Assembly: GCA_001695595.3 (NCBI GenBank)
Contig: MBPM02000086.1
Span: 1 to 64,000, forward strand
Reading direction: 5' to 3'
Length of the DNA: 64,000 nucleotides
Source of the DNA: Plasmopara viticola
Taxonomy: Eukaryota > Oomycota > Peronosporomycetes > Peronosporales > Peronosporaceae
The notes beneath the pieces were generated by a model. It did not search any database. It had not been told where the DNA came from and saw only the letters and a list, made by a program, of their open reading frames with translations. Both the position numbers and the translations under genes were made by a program. Positions 11,073 to 23,200 of the stretch are shown here, in pieces; the first letter of the stretch is position 1; every line of letters begins with the position of its first letter.

Positions 11073-14000
11073 TTAAATTGATTTATTTCCGTCTTGACCG
11101 TCTGCACAAGTGGCTCGAAGTTTCTTGTACCACTTGGGAGCGCTTGAAATGCTAGAGGATGGACTGGAATTATCTGGCGCCTGTCGGTCATTGATCAGCT
11201 GTTCTTTTCGACGCACGGATGGTGGTGGTTTGGTCATCTTTGAGAGTATAAACGGTGACGGGGAAACTTTTGAGACTGAGTTGATTGGAGAAGCCGATGT
11301 CGGATCAACAGCATTTGCTTTCGTATCACGTGACTTTACACCTTTCGTCACCGGATGGTACATTTCCTGACTGAGCGGCTGATACTCGCTGCTATCCTGA
11401 AGTTTGCTTCGCAACAGTTGAACAGTAGACTTGAGTGCATCAAGATCTCCTCGACGTGACAGGAGCTGCTGAAGTTGTTGCTGTAGCGATGTGTTTGCAT
11501 CCTGGACCAGTCGGTACTGAGCTCTTAGCTCCTGAAGCTTTGATTGAACTTCTTGGTGTCTCCGTATAGCGCCTTGAAGCTCTTGCTCTCGTCGCGTCAG
11601 CTTGTCTATCTGCAGTAGCAATATCAATTTAAAATCAACGAACATGCAAGCTTTTACAGACCGACATGAAGATTCTCATGACTTACCAGATAAGACTGAG
11701 GCTGGTGGAAGCTTGCTAATTTGGCCTTGAGCTCGATACTTTCCTGCTGTAGCCTTGAGTGATCCTTTGTCACCTCGTTCAGATTTTGTTCAAGAGCGAT
11801 CGCTTCTCGTTGTGACTTGACAACACGTTGGGCAAGCAATACGCTCTGCTGAAACTTATAGCAGTAAAAAGCAAGTCTAGTTATGATTCTGAACCAAGCT
11901 TTTTGATGTAGAGCTACGCCCAACCAAAAATTTGTTCAGGCAGTGACAAGCTTTTGTTCGTACCCGTCTTTTTGTCGTTGTCGGGATAGCTCCAAATGTA
12001 GTCATCACCTCTTGCAGCTTTAAATTCTTTTCGTCTCCAGCCTTTTCTCTACCATCTTCTGTAGCAGCAATCTCGCCCGTTTGAAGCACAGCACCGTCCA
12101 AGTCAATCTCTAGCAGTTCATACTCTTTTAACTTGATACGCTGGACTCATTCACCAAGTTAGCCCCTAGGTACCGACACAGATTGATAATAATATCACAC
12201 CTCTACTTCCAAAGTAGCTTCCAGCTGGGTGATACGTGTAGTCGAAGTCGTCTCCAGCCTCGCAAACTCGTCTTTATGCGTCTCAAGCTAAACAATCCAT
12301 CCATGACGATCACAACTTCATTAAAGAGGCTCAAAAGTAGAACGTCACGCACTTTCCGCGTCAGCATTTCAATCTCTAGACCCGCATTTCGAACAGCCAG
12401 GACCTTTTCTTCTAGCGTCAATTTGAGCTGGCTAATCTACATATGGAGTGGAGAGTAGATTACAAATCTTGCAAATAACGTCTGACGCACAAGCACTTGC
12501 TAATACCTCGAAATGCCTCATCTTGAGCTCGTTGCGAGCTGTTGCAAGTGCTGTGGTATGCATACTCTCTGTGCGAGTCGCTGCTAAGACCTGTAAACAC
12601 AAGCTAAAACCATAAGCGCATAAGTGCTTAAGACACTTCGCAGTCGACAACTTGCCTTTTCATCAAGCGCAACCTGTACGCTATTCAACCGTGCTTGCAG
12701 CATCTCCACATGCTTCAATGCATCATCACGCACTTCTTTCAGCAGTCGGTTCTCACGTTCGTACACCACTTGACCATCGTTTCGAATTCGCTCAATCTCA
12801 CACTTCGAGATTTCCATAAATTTGGTCATTTCATTGTCAAATTTGGTTTCGAAATGCAGCCGCGTCTCATTCTGTAGCTGCACACTCTCGCCAAGATAAA
12901 CATCATGCTTTGCCTGTAAAGACTTGATTTTTTCTTGCTTTTCCTTCAGTGACGATTGCATTCTAACCACTTGAGCTTCAAGTTGCATCTTGGCATTTTG
13001 CAAAAACGTTTTGTCTGCGGTCAGCAGTGAGATCGTGCCACGCAATTCACCGCTTTCAGCCAAACTTTCATCGAACCGCGACTTGACTTCATTGTATTCA
13101 TGCTGGAGACGCTCCACGTCACTCTTCAGGCGCTGTGACTCCTCTTGTAAACCTCGCTGGTCGCTGTACATCTCCTCATTGTGTCGCTCTTTCTTCTTCA
13201 ATTCATCCATCTGGTCAACCAAAGCTTTGATTTCATTCTCCAGCTCATGCCGTGTTGCTTCCGACAGCTCGAGCTCGCGTTGCAATCGTCTCTCTTTAGC
13301 ATCTGCGATACGTTGCATTTGGTCTACCTCGCATAAGGCACCAGCAGCGGCAGCTTTCTCTGCATTTCTGCTCTCATCTAGATTTACCAGCTCCTGTCGA
13401 CACTGGTTGAGCTCGAGCTCGAGCTTGCGCACCTTGAAATGGACGGATAGCTGAAGATACTCGCGAATGGATAAATCCTCTTCGTTTTGTCGAGATAACT
13501 ATCAAAACAAGCACATGAGAAAATCAGCTACTCAAAAGATATAGGAGAAAATGTGAGTATTTACTTGTTCTGCAAGAGCGTCTGAGATCTGGAGAGTTGC
13601 CAAGTGTGTCTTCTCCATCCGAAGTCGCGTTTGAGCTGTCTCTAAACTATCTCGAGCTTGTTCTAGCTCCTTCATAAGTCGATCTTGCTGGTTCGTAAAC
13701 GTATCCTAAAAACATCAACAAGTCAACTAACATAATATTCATAAAAAGCGGTCTCTTTCGTTTTCCTCAAACCTTCATTTCACACTCCTTTGCTAGCCAC
13801 AATGTACGCTCCTCCTGCAACATCCTTTCAAGCTCTCTTTTTGATTGCATACTTAGCGCTAATTGTGCTCTAATTTTGCCGACTTGAATCTCGTAGAATT
13901 TTTTCATCACGGCCTCCGACGTCGCACTTTTGGTCCCAATCTTAGTCTCGCAAGGTGCATTTTGCTGCATCTTTCCAATCCAATGAGATGACGCCAGACC

Positions 14001-14378
14001 AGGTGATAAAGCAATCAAATGGTCGTCAAAGTGCGAGATGCCACGGCCCGTGGGTAGCTGGTCGTAATGACCAAATGAATGCGGCAACGATAAGTCACTA
14101 GAAATTCCCTCGCTGGCCGAGTCTGACGGCAAAGTAAGTGAGATCTCCCCTGCATCTTCCTCATCATTTGGGCTTTCAATGTTGATCTCTTCGTCGATCA
14201 GATGCTCATCGTCGTCCATTACGAGTTCGGACCTTTGTGTATCTACTCCGTCGCTCTTCCTGGACCCTTCGTCTACGGCTTCCAGCGCTAATAAATGTCT
14301 GGAGACGCCCAGTTGTGCTGCAAGATGATTGAAAATTTCGTCTTTGTGCGACTTTAGAGCAGTAGCCCGGCGTGTCAT
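11073..14378 (-). CDS. PIBF1: PIBF1/CEP90-like centriolar coiled-coil protein, nine exons
   Basis: Exons on the minus strand: 13773-14378, 13565-13705, 12656-13498, 12507-12590, 12353-12436, 12201-12287, 11964-12140, 11687-11854, 11073-11609. Together they give 908 residues. Introns are 60-109 bp and every one is phase 0. Intron 3 (12591-12655) uses a GC donor (AAG^GCAAGT); the other eight have GT-AG ends. The first 200 residues are acidic and low complexity. The rest is almost continuous coiled coil with a basic, Ser/Pro-rich tail. Recognition rests on conserved patches of the PIBF1/CEP90 family: LSIREYL near residue 215, YERENR about residue 450, the PTTTKRR...SVLLAQRVV block about residue 660, and LLSRRGDLDALK in the last exon. 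In animals this protein sits at centriolar satellites and distal appendages and is needed for ciliogenesis. It shares a short promoter with an axonemal gene. The human protein is somewhat shorter (about 757 residues). Exon 7 to 8 splicing is the least certain join. Confidence 0.82.
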
Positions 14379-14570
14379 ACCTTATAATATAAACACGACG
14401 CTTTAAGATCGCATATCATTTCGAGATGTAAATATTAAACGCTATCATATCGTGATATCATTTTGAGTTACTGATATATTTTTCGGAAAAAAGATGCGAC
14501 GAAGGGACGTAGAGTATTTTAGGTTTTAGAATTCACCGACAATTGTGCAAGAATCAAAGCTGTACTTTAC
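14379..14570. promoter_or_regulatory. shared divergent promoter of the PIBF1-like and EFHB-like genes
   Basis: Only 192 bp separate the two start codons. The sequence is AT-rich and contains a direct repeat of 13 bp, ATATCATTTCGAG at 14413-14425 and ATATCATTTTGAG at 14455-14467. The second copy overlaps a near-palindrome, TATCATATCGTGATATCA (14443-14460). The repeats could be binding sites for a factor driving both flagellar genes, but this is inference from position only. Confidence 0.6.
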
Positions 14571-15938
14571 ATGAGCCGCTACACGCCGCCTCCGGTACAT
14601 TGTCAATAAGATTATCCATTGAGGTTTCTTGTGTTTACTTGCATTTCTTTATGTGTTTTTCAGCCCGCTGGGTATGTGCCTCCACCGCAGCGGGAGACGA
14701 CGGCGCACTGCTTGACGGCCCCGCAGCGTCCTCGCACTCCTGAAGACATAAAAATTTTTCGCAAGTCGTACTTCTCTGAGCCAGGCACTCGCATTGCTCA
14801 TCGCGGACTTTTGAACGACCTTAGGCAAATTGATCCCATGACTAATTTTGGCGTCGTTACTACAGGAAGTGAGCACGTGCCAGAGATGCTCATTAGCGGA
14901 CCCACTACAGAATATCAGCGGATAAATCTCGCCAAGCTTGAAGCGAATTACGCAAGTCATAAGCGAGAGCCATTGGGCAAGCCTTTTTCGAGAGGTCATA
15001 AACTGCCAGTACATACTCAAAGACCCGACTTTGCTTTCGGTATGAGTGGAACGTTCTGTGAGTCAGCCAAAGAGCTACTGTATCCTTCAACGTCTGATAC
15101 GCTGTTAAATAATCAAGAGCATGAAGCGCTCTACAAGCGGTCACACGGGTCGGTTGCTCCTGGAGAGCAAAAAAATCGTAATTATCGATGGGACACAGCG
15201 AACATTGATCCAGTTAAGCATCGGTTTGGCGTCAAACCTGTTGGTAGCACTGATGGTGAAGTGGCTGCGATTTTAAATCCAGAAATGAACGAGAGCATTG
15301 TACCGACAGCTGTTGCAACCAAACATCTTGAAGACCGACGATCATTGTACGACTGCTTGGGAGAGCCTCGACGCTTGGGAGTTGCCGATACCGACAAATT
15401 GTCTGGCAACCACGTATTTGGGATCAACACACAACCCAGCGACTCTGCTTGGCACTGCATTCAAGGCGAATACCTACCAGAAGAACAGCAACCCGATCCA
15501 GATTTAGGCCGCGCAGTGAATCATGGCTGGAAAAATGCTACAGCAGATACTCGGTTGTTCGGTGTACCAACGATTCGCAGCGACATTCCAGCCCCAGTGC
15601 GGCGATCGATTGCGGATGGACAGAACTATGGGGATGATGTCGGTGCTCAAGCATTGCTGTATCCTCAGGAATTTTCATTCGATGGCGTGACCAATGATGA
15701 ATTTGCGAAACCTCGTAATGAAAAGTATCTTCGAAAACTTTTTGAAAAGATTGGCCACGAAGTTACAGACGAAAACTTCGAACTTATCTACAAACAAGCC
15801 ACACAAAATGTACGATACACACCAGTGGGGCAGGTCAGTATCGCAGATTATCGCGATGCACTAAATGAGTTTCTCGAAGCGCAAGAACGAGGCAAAGATG
15901 CACTTCAGAAATGGCAGAGTCACACGCAGGCCTTGTAA
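14571..15938 (+). CDS. EFHB: EFHB/CFAP21-like axonemal doublet protein, two exons
   Basis: Exon 1 is 14571-14594 (MSRYTPPP), followed by a 69-bp GT-AG intron (14595-14663, acceptor TTTTTCAG), then exon 2 14664-15938. The product has 432 residues. A longer open frame extends upstream of exon 2 but its start lies inside the intron. The spliced version gives a smooth Pro-rich N-terminus (PPPPAGYVPPP). Family features are the repeated F-G-[VI]-x blocks (TNFGVVT, HRFGVKP, NHVFGINT, TRLFGVPTIRSDIPAP), the NYGDD block near residue 350, and a C-terminal EF-hand-like helical region (LRKLFEKIGHEVTDENF) with degenerate calcium loops. EFHB, called CFAP21 or FAP21 in algae, lies inside the lumen of ciliary doublet microtubules. 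The gene is intact, which fits an organism that still makes motile zoospores. Confidence 0.85.
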
Positions 15939-16407
15939 AAAGACATTTGCCTTAAAATCAAGAATATTATTAATACCGGTATCTGCTTAAGTGATGTTAT
16001 CGTTGTCCCGAAAACTACCGCGACTGCACTTTGCGCGTTTGGCTGTCAAGTGCAAAATGTACAACGACAATCTTTTGATCTCCATTTTTAGAATATCGAC
16101 GCAAGCCTCCGAAGCCTGGTGCAAATTGTGAATTGGATCTGATACTGTATTACTTTTTACATAAAGCAAAGCTTGTATGCTTAAGATGGTTTTTCGCTAG
16201 AACAGAGTTCGAAATAACGATGGGATTTATTGCACAACAACACCCCCACCAATTATCTGGACGATATCTCATCTGCCCGTCAACATTGCGATGACAAATT
16301 GAGTTGTTTGTCGGGAAAAAAGAGACATAATATGAAATGCACGTTAAATCAAATTCATCAGTCCTTTGATTACATTATATGACCTTTCAATAGTAGAGAT
16401 AGTAAAC

Positions 16408-16492
16408 AGTCTTCTACCAGATGGTCGCACGCCCCATCTGTACAGGGACTGTAACATATGAAAATAACGCTGCTCCTACGCTGGTAGACTGT
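16408..16492. repeat. imperfect inverted repeat
   Basis: CAGTCTTCTACCAG (about 16409-16422) faces CTGGTAGACTG (about 16481-16491) across roughly 58 bases; the left arm carries three extra bases. A smaller hairpin, AGATGG...CCATCT, sits just inside the left arm. It may be a remnant of a transposon end; function unknown. Confidence 0.45.
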
Positions 16493-19400
16493 CTACTTGG
16501 ATGTTCTTATAGGCTCGAAGATGGAACATACGATCTCTTCTCATCTCTCGGGCGCAAAATTTGTGCAGCTACCTCAACTTCCTTTAAATAAAGCAGGCCT
16601 TTATTTGCATATACTTAATATTTTTAGCCTTTCTTCCTTACTTATGTTATCCCCCACGAATTCTTAATGTTCATCCCCTCAATCTATGCGGCCTAAGGTA
16701 GCTCCTGCTTCTGCAGTCTTAAGCAGCTGGAGCAGGTCCTTCGGCATTCGAACTCTATAAGCGAAGAATATGCTTTTGGGCTCAGGCAGCATAATTTCTT
16801 TAATACATCCGGTCCTCGTGCCCATTGCGGTGTTTAAGCCGGGTCACATCTTCGAAGGAAAAAGAAATAATAACATTTTCGATAGGAAAATGTAGAACAA
16901 TTTCATGAAAGCGGCCATTAGCACCGATGATTAGGCGAGCGTTGCGATCACAATCTCAAAAAAACGGGAAGAGCCGCATTTTACAGATGCTTCGTGTCTT
17001 GTATACATGCATAAAGGAGAGCAACGTTCGTTTCGGCAGACATTGACCTCCACCAGTGCTCACGCTTCCTTGCCTGCAGGAAAGTGGGGTGAGCTTTGGA
17101 GTTTGGTAGCCTTCGTTACTCAAACGCCTCTCAGAATAAGTCAAGGTGACTGTGTTCATGGACAACCGAAACGAAGGTGCCCCTTCCACACAGATTTATC
17201 AAGTGCAGGCAGCAGCGACCGATAAGTTTATCGAATCGCTCCGCAGCGGGACTGCCGTATTTCTTTGCTTAGAGAAAGCGTGTATTCTGACCCTTTTTGA
17301 TACTTAGAGCCGATACGATTCGTAGATAACGATTTACCTGCTTCCAGAGTCTAATGCCCAAGCCCTGATACAACTCTACATTTAAAAGAAAGCTAAACAG
17401 AACTTGAATCTTCTATTAATATCCCCTTTCGATCAGATATCCTTCTATTACAGACTACCATAGAGAATGAACAGGAGCCTCTCCTTTTTTACAGAAAACA
17501 ACTTTGCGGTAGAATATAGCCAGAAAATCAGAACGCTTTGGTTGATGTGTTGTTGCGTTGCCCAGAGCTTATGTCATAGCGGTAATCTTATTTGTAGCTG
17601 ATATATTCCGAGACGAGTTGACATGTGCGTAAAACTGCTTCAAGCATAAAGACTCGGACAATAATTCGTTGGCGCGACTGAGTGCAAAATATTATCGGCT
17701 TTTGACAGAAGTAGGGCTAGTGCATTACAGCCCTGATTAAAGTAACCCACCGCATGAGCCACCTTATAGCCTCTTTCATTCATGATGACATTTAAAATAA
17801 TCGTATTTTTGAGAGATCGTCGAAAAAACGTACCAATTGATGAGCACCCATACTCGGGTTTGCACGATTGTGAAAGTTTGTAAACAGGTAAAGCTTACCA
17901 GGTGCAAATGCACCACGACAGCAGAAAAAGTAAACCATGAAGTGACAGTGTCAGACACAATTGAAGGTGCCAAAACAACAGCACTGATCTTTTATCATGC
18001 CTTCTGTCAACATAAACTCCAAGAAGCAGTTGTATGAACCAGGATCTCTGCTTCGCATTTGTTTAAGTGCTTCCAAAGTGGTAAGAGTAGTCCAGAGCAA
18101 ATCTTCAACAAACCGGCAATCAGTTTGAGGGGAAAATCGCTTTGCCGAAGGCGTGTTGCGTAGTGTGGGCACGCATACGCCGAAGTGCAAGGGTGATGTT
18201 ATCCCAATCATTTGGTTTGTATTAAATGAGGTTCAGCAGGCTACATACTGACTTGCTTAAGTGAGTTAGCAGAACATCGATTTCTGTAAATGTGGAGTAA
18301 CCGTGCGATTTGCTGAGAGTTTATTACTCGTCAAGTTAAATACTTTGTCGAATTGACTCACTGTTGTAAGACAATTAAATGCCTGAGAGTCAAGACATTT
18401 GAAAATCTATTTCATTCGTAAAAATGTAGCAACAAGTTGAGATCAAAGCCCCAAGACTGGGAAACGACCGCGCTTTTTCGGACCATTTGAAGTCATGGCC
18501 AGAAAAATTCAGCGTTTACGATGAATACTTCTAAAAGAGATGGAAACACACCCATTTTCTGTGTGGAGAGACTGAACTTGCGGGTCAGGGCAAGCGCAAA
18601 ATGTTTGGGGTCATAATACATAGACACGGCCAAAAATGGCCGAGCCATCAGCTGAGAAGAAGTTAGTTCTGAGCACGAAGTGCCGCTTTCTTTTACCTTT
18701 TCGATATTTTAAATAGATCTCTAATTGATTTTTTATTTATTTTATAACTTTTATGGAGCAAATCTAACACCAAGTAATACGACGACTTGCCTAAGACTCG
18801 ACAGCTAATCGAACGAGAGCTGAAAGTCTCGAAGAGGTGCCTGCCTTGACAAAGATAGTCAAGTTTGTTGAGACATAATTGCGAACTCTTGAATTACTTA
18901 CATCGAACGCTAATTGCAAGCGACGCCAAAGAAATCATAACTTGTCATCCTTCTCTCCCTCTTTTTTAGGAGGATGGCGAGTGCCACTGTCTCATGAAGA
19001 GCATTCTCGCATGACGCCATCTACAGGATCAAGCTAAGTGCCTTGTAAAGGGCAGTGGGTATCCTCAATCCCAGAGCATATTAGAGATTGTGGCTCCGAT
19101 TCGGCAAAACCGCTCTAGTGTCGTAAACATCGTTCATTATGACAATGAGATTTTTCGGCTAGACCGCGCCTCTCATCTCTAAGCTGAAAGTGCGGAGCCA
19201 TCGACAGAGATCATCTCGAGGGTCCTGAGGAATAGCTGCGGAAACAGTGCTAGAGCTAGTACGCTATTGTGGACAAGGACGACAGTCCGCTGACAGTCGA
19301 CGGCGAGTCTTCAGTCGACTTTACTGACATAATCGCAAAGTGTGCGCAGAAAGCACAGCCTTTTGTACTGCTTAAACGACGCTTGAACGACATTTTATCA

Positions 19401-19838
19401 CCCTAAGGCATTTTACGGGACACAAATATACCGAAACATTTTTAGGGTCAGCAGCTAGCCTCCGATCTTTTGCGCTGGCAAACGAGCACTGTAGTCAGCA
19501 AAATAAGAGTTGTGGATTGGATAGTTGAAGACGTATTTACAATACGTCGCTCCTTTTGAGTAATCACACGTGGCTCGCCGAATTGTTGTGTTTTTGCAGC
19601 TTGTCCTCGACTTTTGGTTTGACTCTTTTGACAATATCTCGCGATTTTATGCTTCATCAATGCTATTGACCATGAGCTTTATTTGTTGAGGACGACGCTC
19701 TAATCAAATGGCGGTCAGTAGATGCTTGAGGTGCACACTGAGTACATTAAACACTTGCGAGCATGCGGTGTGCAAGGAACGGGCGTGTGGTAGTGTTGCT
19801 CAAAAGAGCGCGGTGTATGAAGGATTCTATCCACGGGT

Positions 19839-20027
19839 TCATAAGGACGACTTGACTTGACAATGAGAGTTGCAGAAGTATATAGCTCTAGCAAATAAGC
19901 ACTCACCTTCTGATATGAAGGAGAATCGCAGTCGACCGTAGGGCTTGTGTCTTCTTCTCTTTATAACAGGGGAAGCGACGCTCGGTGTAAGTTTGTTCAT
20001 TGGACCGCTCGGCAACGATGGTGGCAT
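19839..20027 (-). other. possible first coding exon with strong splice donor
   Basis: The frame starts at 20027 with MPPSLPSGPMNKLTPSVASP and is rich in Pro, Ser and Arg/Lys. After the residues FISEG it meets a perfect splice donor, GTGAGT, at about 19905-19910. I could not find a convincing second exon downstream (lower coordinates). The 86-codon minus-strand frame containing KPKVEDKLQ near 19.6 kb is a possible continuation only. It could equally be the leader region of an old retroelement. Unrecognised. Confidence 0.2.
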
Positions 20028-20177
20028 TCTTACGCTAGTGTGTCGCGTGATGTTAGCTCGGCTCGTGTCTTGAAGTTATAAAAAGGACGTTTCATTGAAT
20101 GCGAAAGACGAGGCGGTCGGTTGACCCAAGGTCTTATTGAAATGCTGTGATGCACTTTGTGGCTTATTAAATTCGCT

Positions 20178-20220
20178 GTACCGGCTTCTGAGAAGCGGTA
20201 CAAGTCACACCGACTTGTAC
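20178..20220. repeat. two adjoining hairpins sharing GTAC
   Basis: The first hairpin pairs GTACCGGCTTC with GAAGCGGTAC (20178-20201), with one bulged G. The second is perfect over 9 bp: GTACAAGTC pairs with GACTTGTAC (20198-20220) around a 5-base loop. The two share the GTAC at 20198-20201 and so are mutually exclusive structures. AT-rich sequence follows on both sides. Confidence 0.6.
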
Positions 20221-23200
20221 TTGCGCGGGACCAAGAAGTAGATAGGCTAAATGGCGGAAAGTGCAACGGGTTAATTTCAATCGGGTGCAGCAGTGCGTAG
20301 CGATGCATGATCTGTATCGAACTACTAATGGCTTAAAATCTACCAGGAAAATTTTCAATTTGAGAAGAGCAAGTGTAATGCAAGAAAGCTTTCGTCTTCA
20401 TCAGAACTGTTTTTCTTTGCAGCCTTGAGCTATTTTAACTGAAAATTCAATCGTGCGATTTCCATCATTAGTGCAGTGACGATGACAAGATCTGACTCGT
20501 CTCAGATGACAGTACATGGTTGTTTTGGATCTGGCAGGACTAGGATTCCCTTGCAACAGCATTTCTACTTGGCTGGTGGTGGACCTGCTACACCAATTAT
20601 GTGTCTATATAAGACGATCGGACACCGACCTGCTGGCTTATTCCAACTTCATAATATAAGGCGCTGTTGTAAGCTTCAATCTAACAATTGCCCTCTTCAA
20701 ATGCTATAAACTTAATTCTCACCGTGCGTGTGCCCAAATTAAGCCACTTTCCTAAGCCTTTCCGGCTGTTTGAACCGGCCACTTTTTAATAGTCGTGGCC
20801 TAAGCAATATCCGTCCAAAGTTTATTTTTGTTAAAAAGCGTTACCTTACGAAAGTTTCTTCTTTACCAAGGATATATTATCTGTATTAATTCAAGCGTAT
20901 CCGTGTGTATGCACATGATCGTCACCGACCACAGGTAGACAAACTGGTTCATTGTCCGTCTTTTCGTGCTCTGCACAATTATGGACGGAATACCATCCAA
21001 GTAAGTCTGTGCATAACTCGAGCGAAAACACCACTAGGAGATTAACCGTCACAAGCAAGCAAGCAGCTCTTGAAGCGTGACTAATAATTTCCTGCATACC
21101 ACTCAGAGTGCTGACCGCGGTAAGCAGTAATTTATTTTCTCGATAAGAAGCTGTTAACACGAATCGACTTAATCGAATGCACTCTATAGCCATATATTGC
21201 AGCAGAAATCGATGCCTGTGCTGTTTAGTGACTGCCATTAATTTATTATAAGTGTGTACAATACATTACTTCCCATTTGGCTTCCTGACACAGAATGTCG
21301 GCATGGGGTTCGGGAACTCAATTATCTGATTCGCTCCTGCCTTAGGATTTGCACAAAACTATGCGTCAATAACGCCACACTATTCCATCGGGATAGACCC
21401 CTGTCGTGTTACGCAGCGTTTGGCTTCAAAACAGTAAGTGCCTATCTATCTGGTAGTAGCACCGAGAGATCGTCTTGTAAGACCGCACTTTGGTATTCCT
21501 CTAACAAAAAATACTGAACATTCGTTGGAAGTCGTAGGATGAAAGGTTCATTTCGTGCATTAAAAGCTTATTTGACGGTTATTACGATCGCTTCATCCGA
21601 TTATGCTCTCAATTTTACCCCGTTCAAGCAAAGAGCCCTGCTCTGCTTGATAAGCGCAATGTGACGACATCTTTCCATTGGAAAGGTCCTTTCCTCGAAG
21701 AGACGCTCCATTATGTATTTGCTTTGACACAATAATGTAATGAGGTACTGACGTTGTAATAATGTCCAATAAAGAGCTATGCTCTTTTAACTCCCGCTCG
21801 GCACAATATGTATTAGCTGCCGATCACGTCGCGCTAGACAAGTAGCAAATACTATCCACATCGAGTGCCGCTTAGTGGGTTCCACACGTATTGACAAATT
21901 TTGCCTTTGAAAGCCCCAGCATACGGCAAGTGCTGTCCTCTCGAGTGTCACACAAATGGAAACGTGCCATCCCACGTGCATCGGCAGGGCCGCGCCTATA
22001 CCAAAAAGCCACCCACGTCGCTTACATTATGCAACGCATTACGCAGCTAATACTGCGGTTGACGAGCCCAACGGCTCAGTCGACAGTTTTAGCAGGGCCT
22101 CATTCTTGATGTTCTGACTGTAGATCCAGCACGCCATTCACAGCATGTAGCGACCACTGTTCTCGTTAAGAGTCGCATAGTGCTTTACGTATCACTCTAC
22201 GCGCGATGTTAGGGACTTGACGGAAGTGCTACTGATGTCCGAGCCAATAGCTCGCCTCATTTTCAGTAGAGGTGTTACTATAGCCCCGCTAGTCAAAAAA
22301 CGTGAGGGCTTTGATCTTTGATTGATCTAGAGTTTGTGGCGAATCAGTCACATCGTTCCTACGGTGAGGTAATGCCTCACATTCAGATCCGATGCCAAAC
22401 TATGGACGATATTTCTAAAGCCGAGAAACTTCACAATATGCGGTGACCCTCGTTGCTGTCGCATGCTGAATAGTGACAGTGCCGCATTGGTTTACGCGTA
22501 GAATCTCAGCAAGTGGATGACTTCCTTAAAATTAAAGCGCTGAGCATAGAAGCCTGACGTCCAGGAGACGTCAAAGAAAGTACGTAATTTGCTTTAGCCT
22601 TTTACAATAGCTTCGACCATCATAAGCTATCTTGTAAGCACAAGGCGTGTTATGTAGCAAGAAGCTCTTCGATGTTGACCTTCATTTTATCCTTAGGGCC
22701 TGAATATTATTATTAATAGATTAATTGCTTAGAAGGCCGTCTTGCCCCTGCTGATTTCCAGCGGCATACCATACGACAGGTTGCTCGAACGATTTTGTTC
22801 ATTTGATCATTGACGTGACCGACGCAGATGACAACCCGGATGAAGTGTTCATACTGGCCAGCAGCTAAAAATGTCTACCTCGTCATCACCGATTTATGGA
22901 TGTATCAGGGCTAAACAAATTAAGCGTCTGTCCTACTAATTTAGTATTTGTGCGACATAAGTTATGTGATGTTTAGAATATTGGTAAAAAAAGACATTTC
23001 CTAATACTGAAAAGCAAGCAGAGAAGAAGACATAGACTGCTCAATGCGTATCAATAAGAAGAACTATGCTAGATAGTAATCGTAAAGAATAAAAATATTT
23101 ACCTCACAAAGAGCTAATGAAGAAAGCTCAATTTACATGTCGAAAAAATATTCAATGAAGTCTTAGCATTTAGGCAACAAGCTTACTTTGAAAGTCGAGC

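Noticed and set aside
11980..12000. Apparent +1 frameshift in the PIBF1-like gene, where an alternative frame reads ELSRQRQKDGYEQKL
   Set aside because: The unshifted frame ends exon 7 in PTTTKRR and joins to FQQSVLLAQRVV, a conserved PIBF1 block, so the annotated frame is preferred.
12990..13454. 154-codon Ser-rich open frame on +
   Set aside because: It is the complement of the long coiled-coil exon of the PIBF1-like gene.
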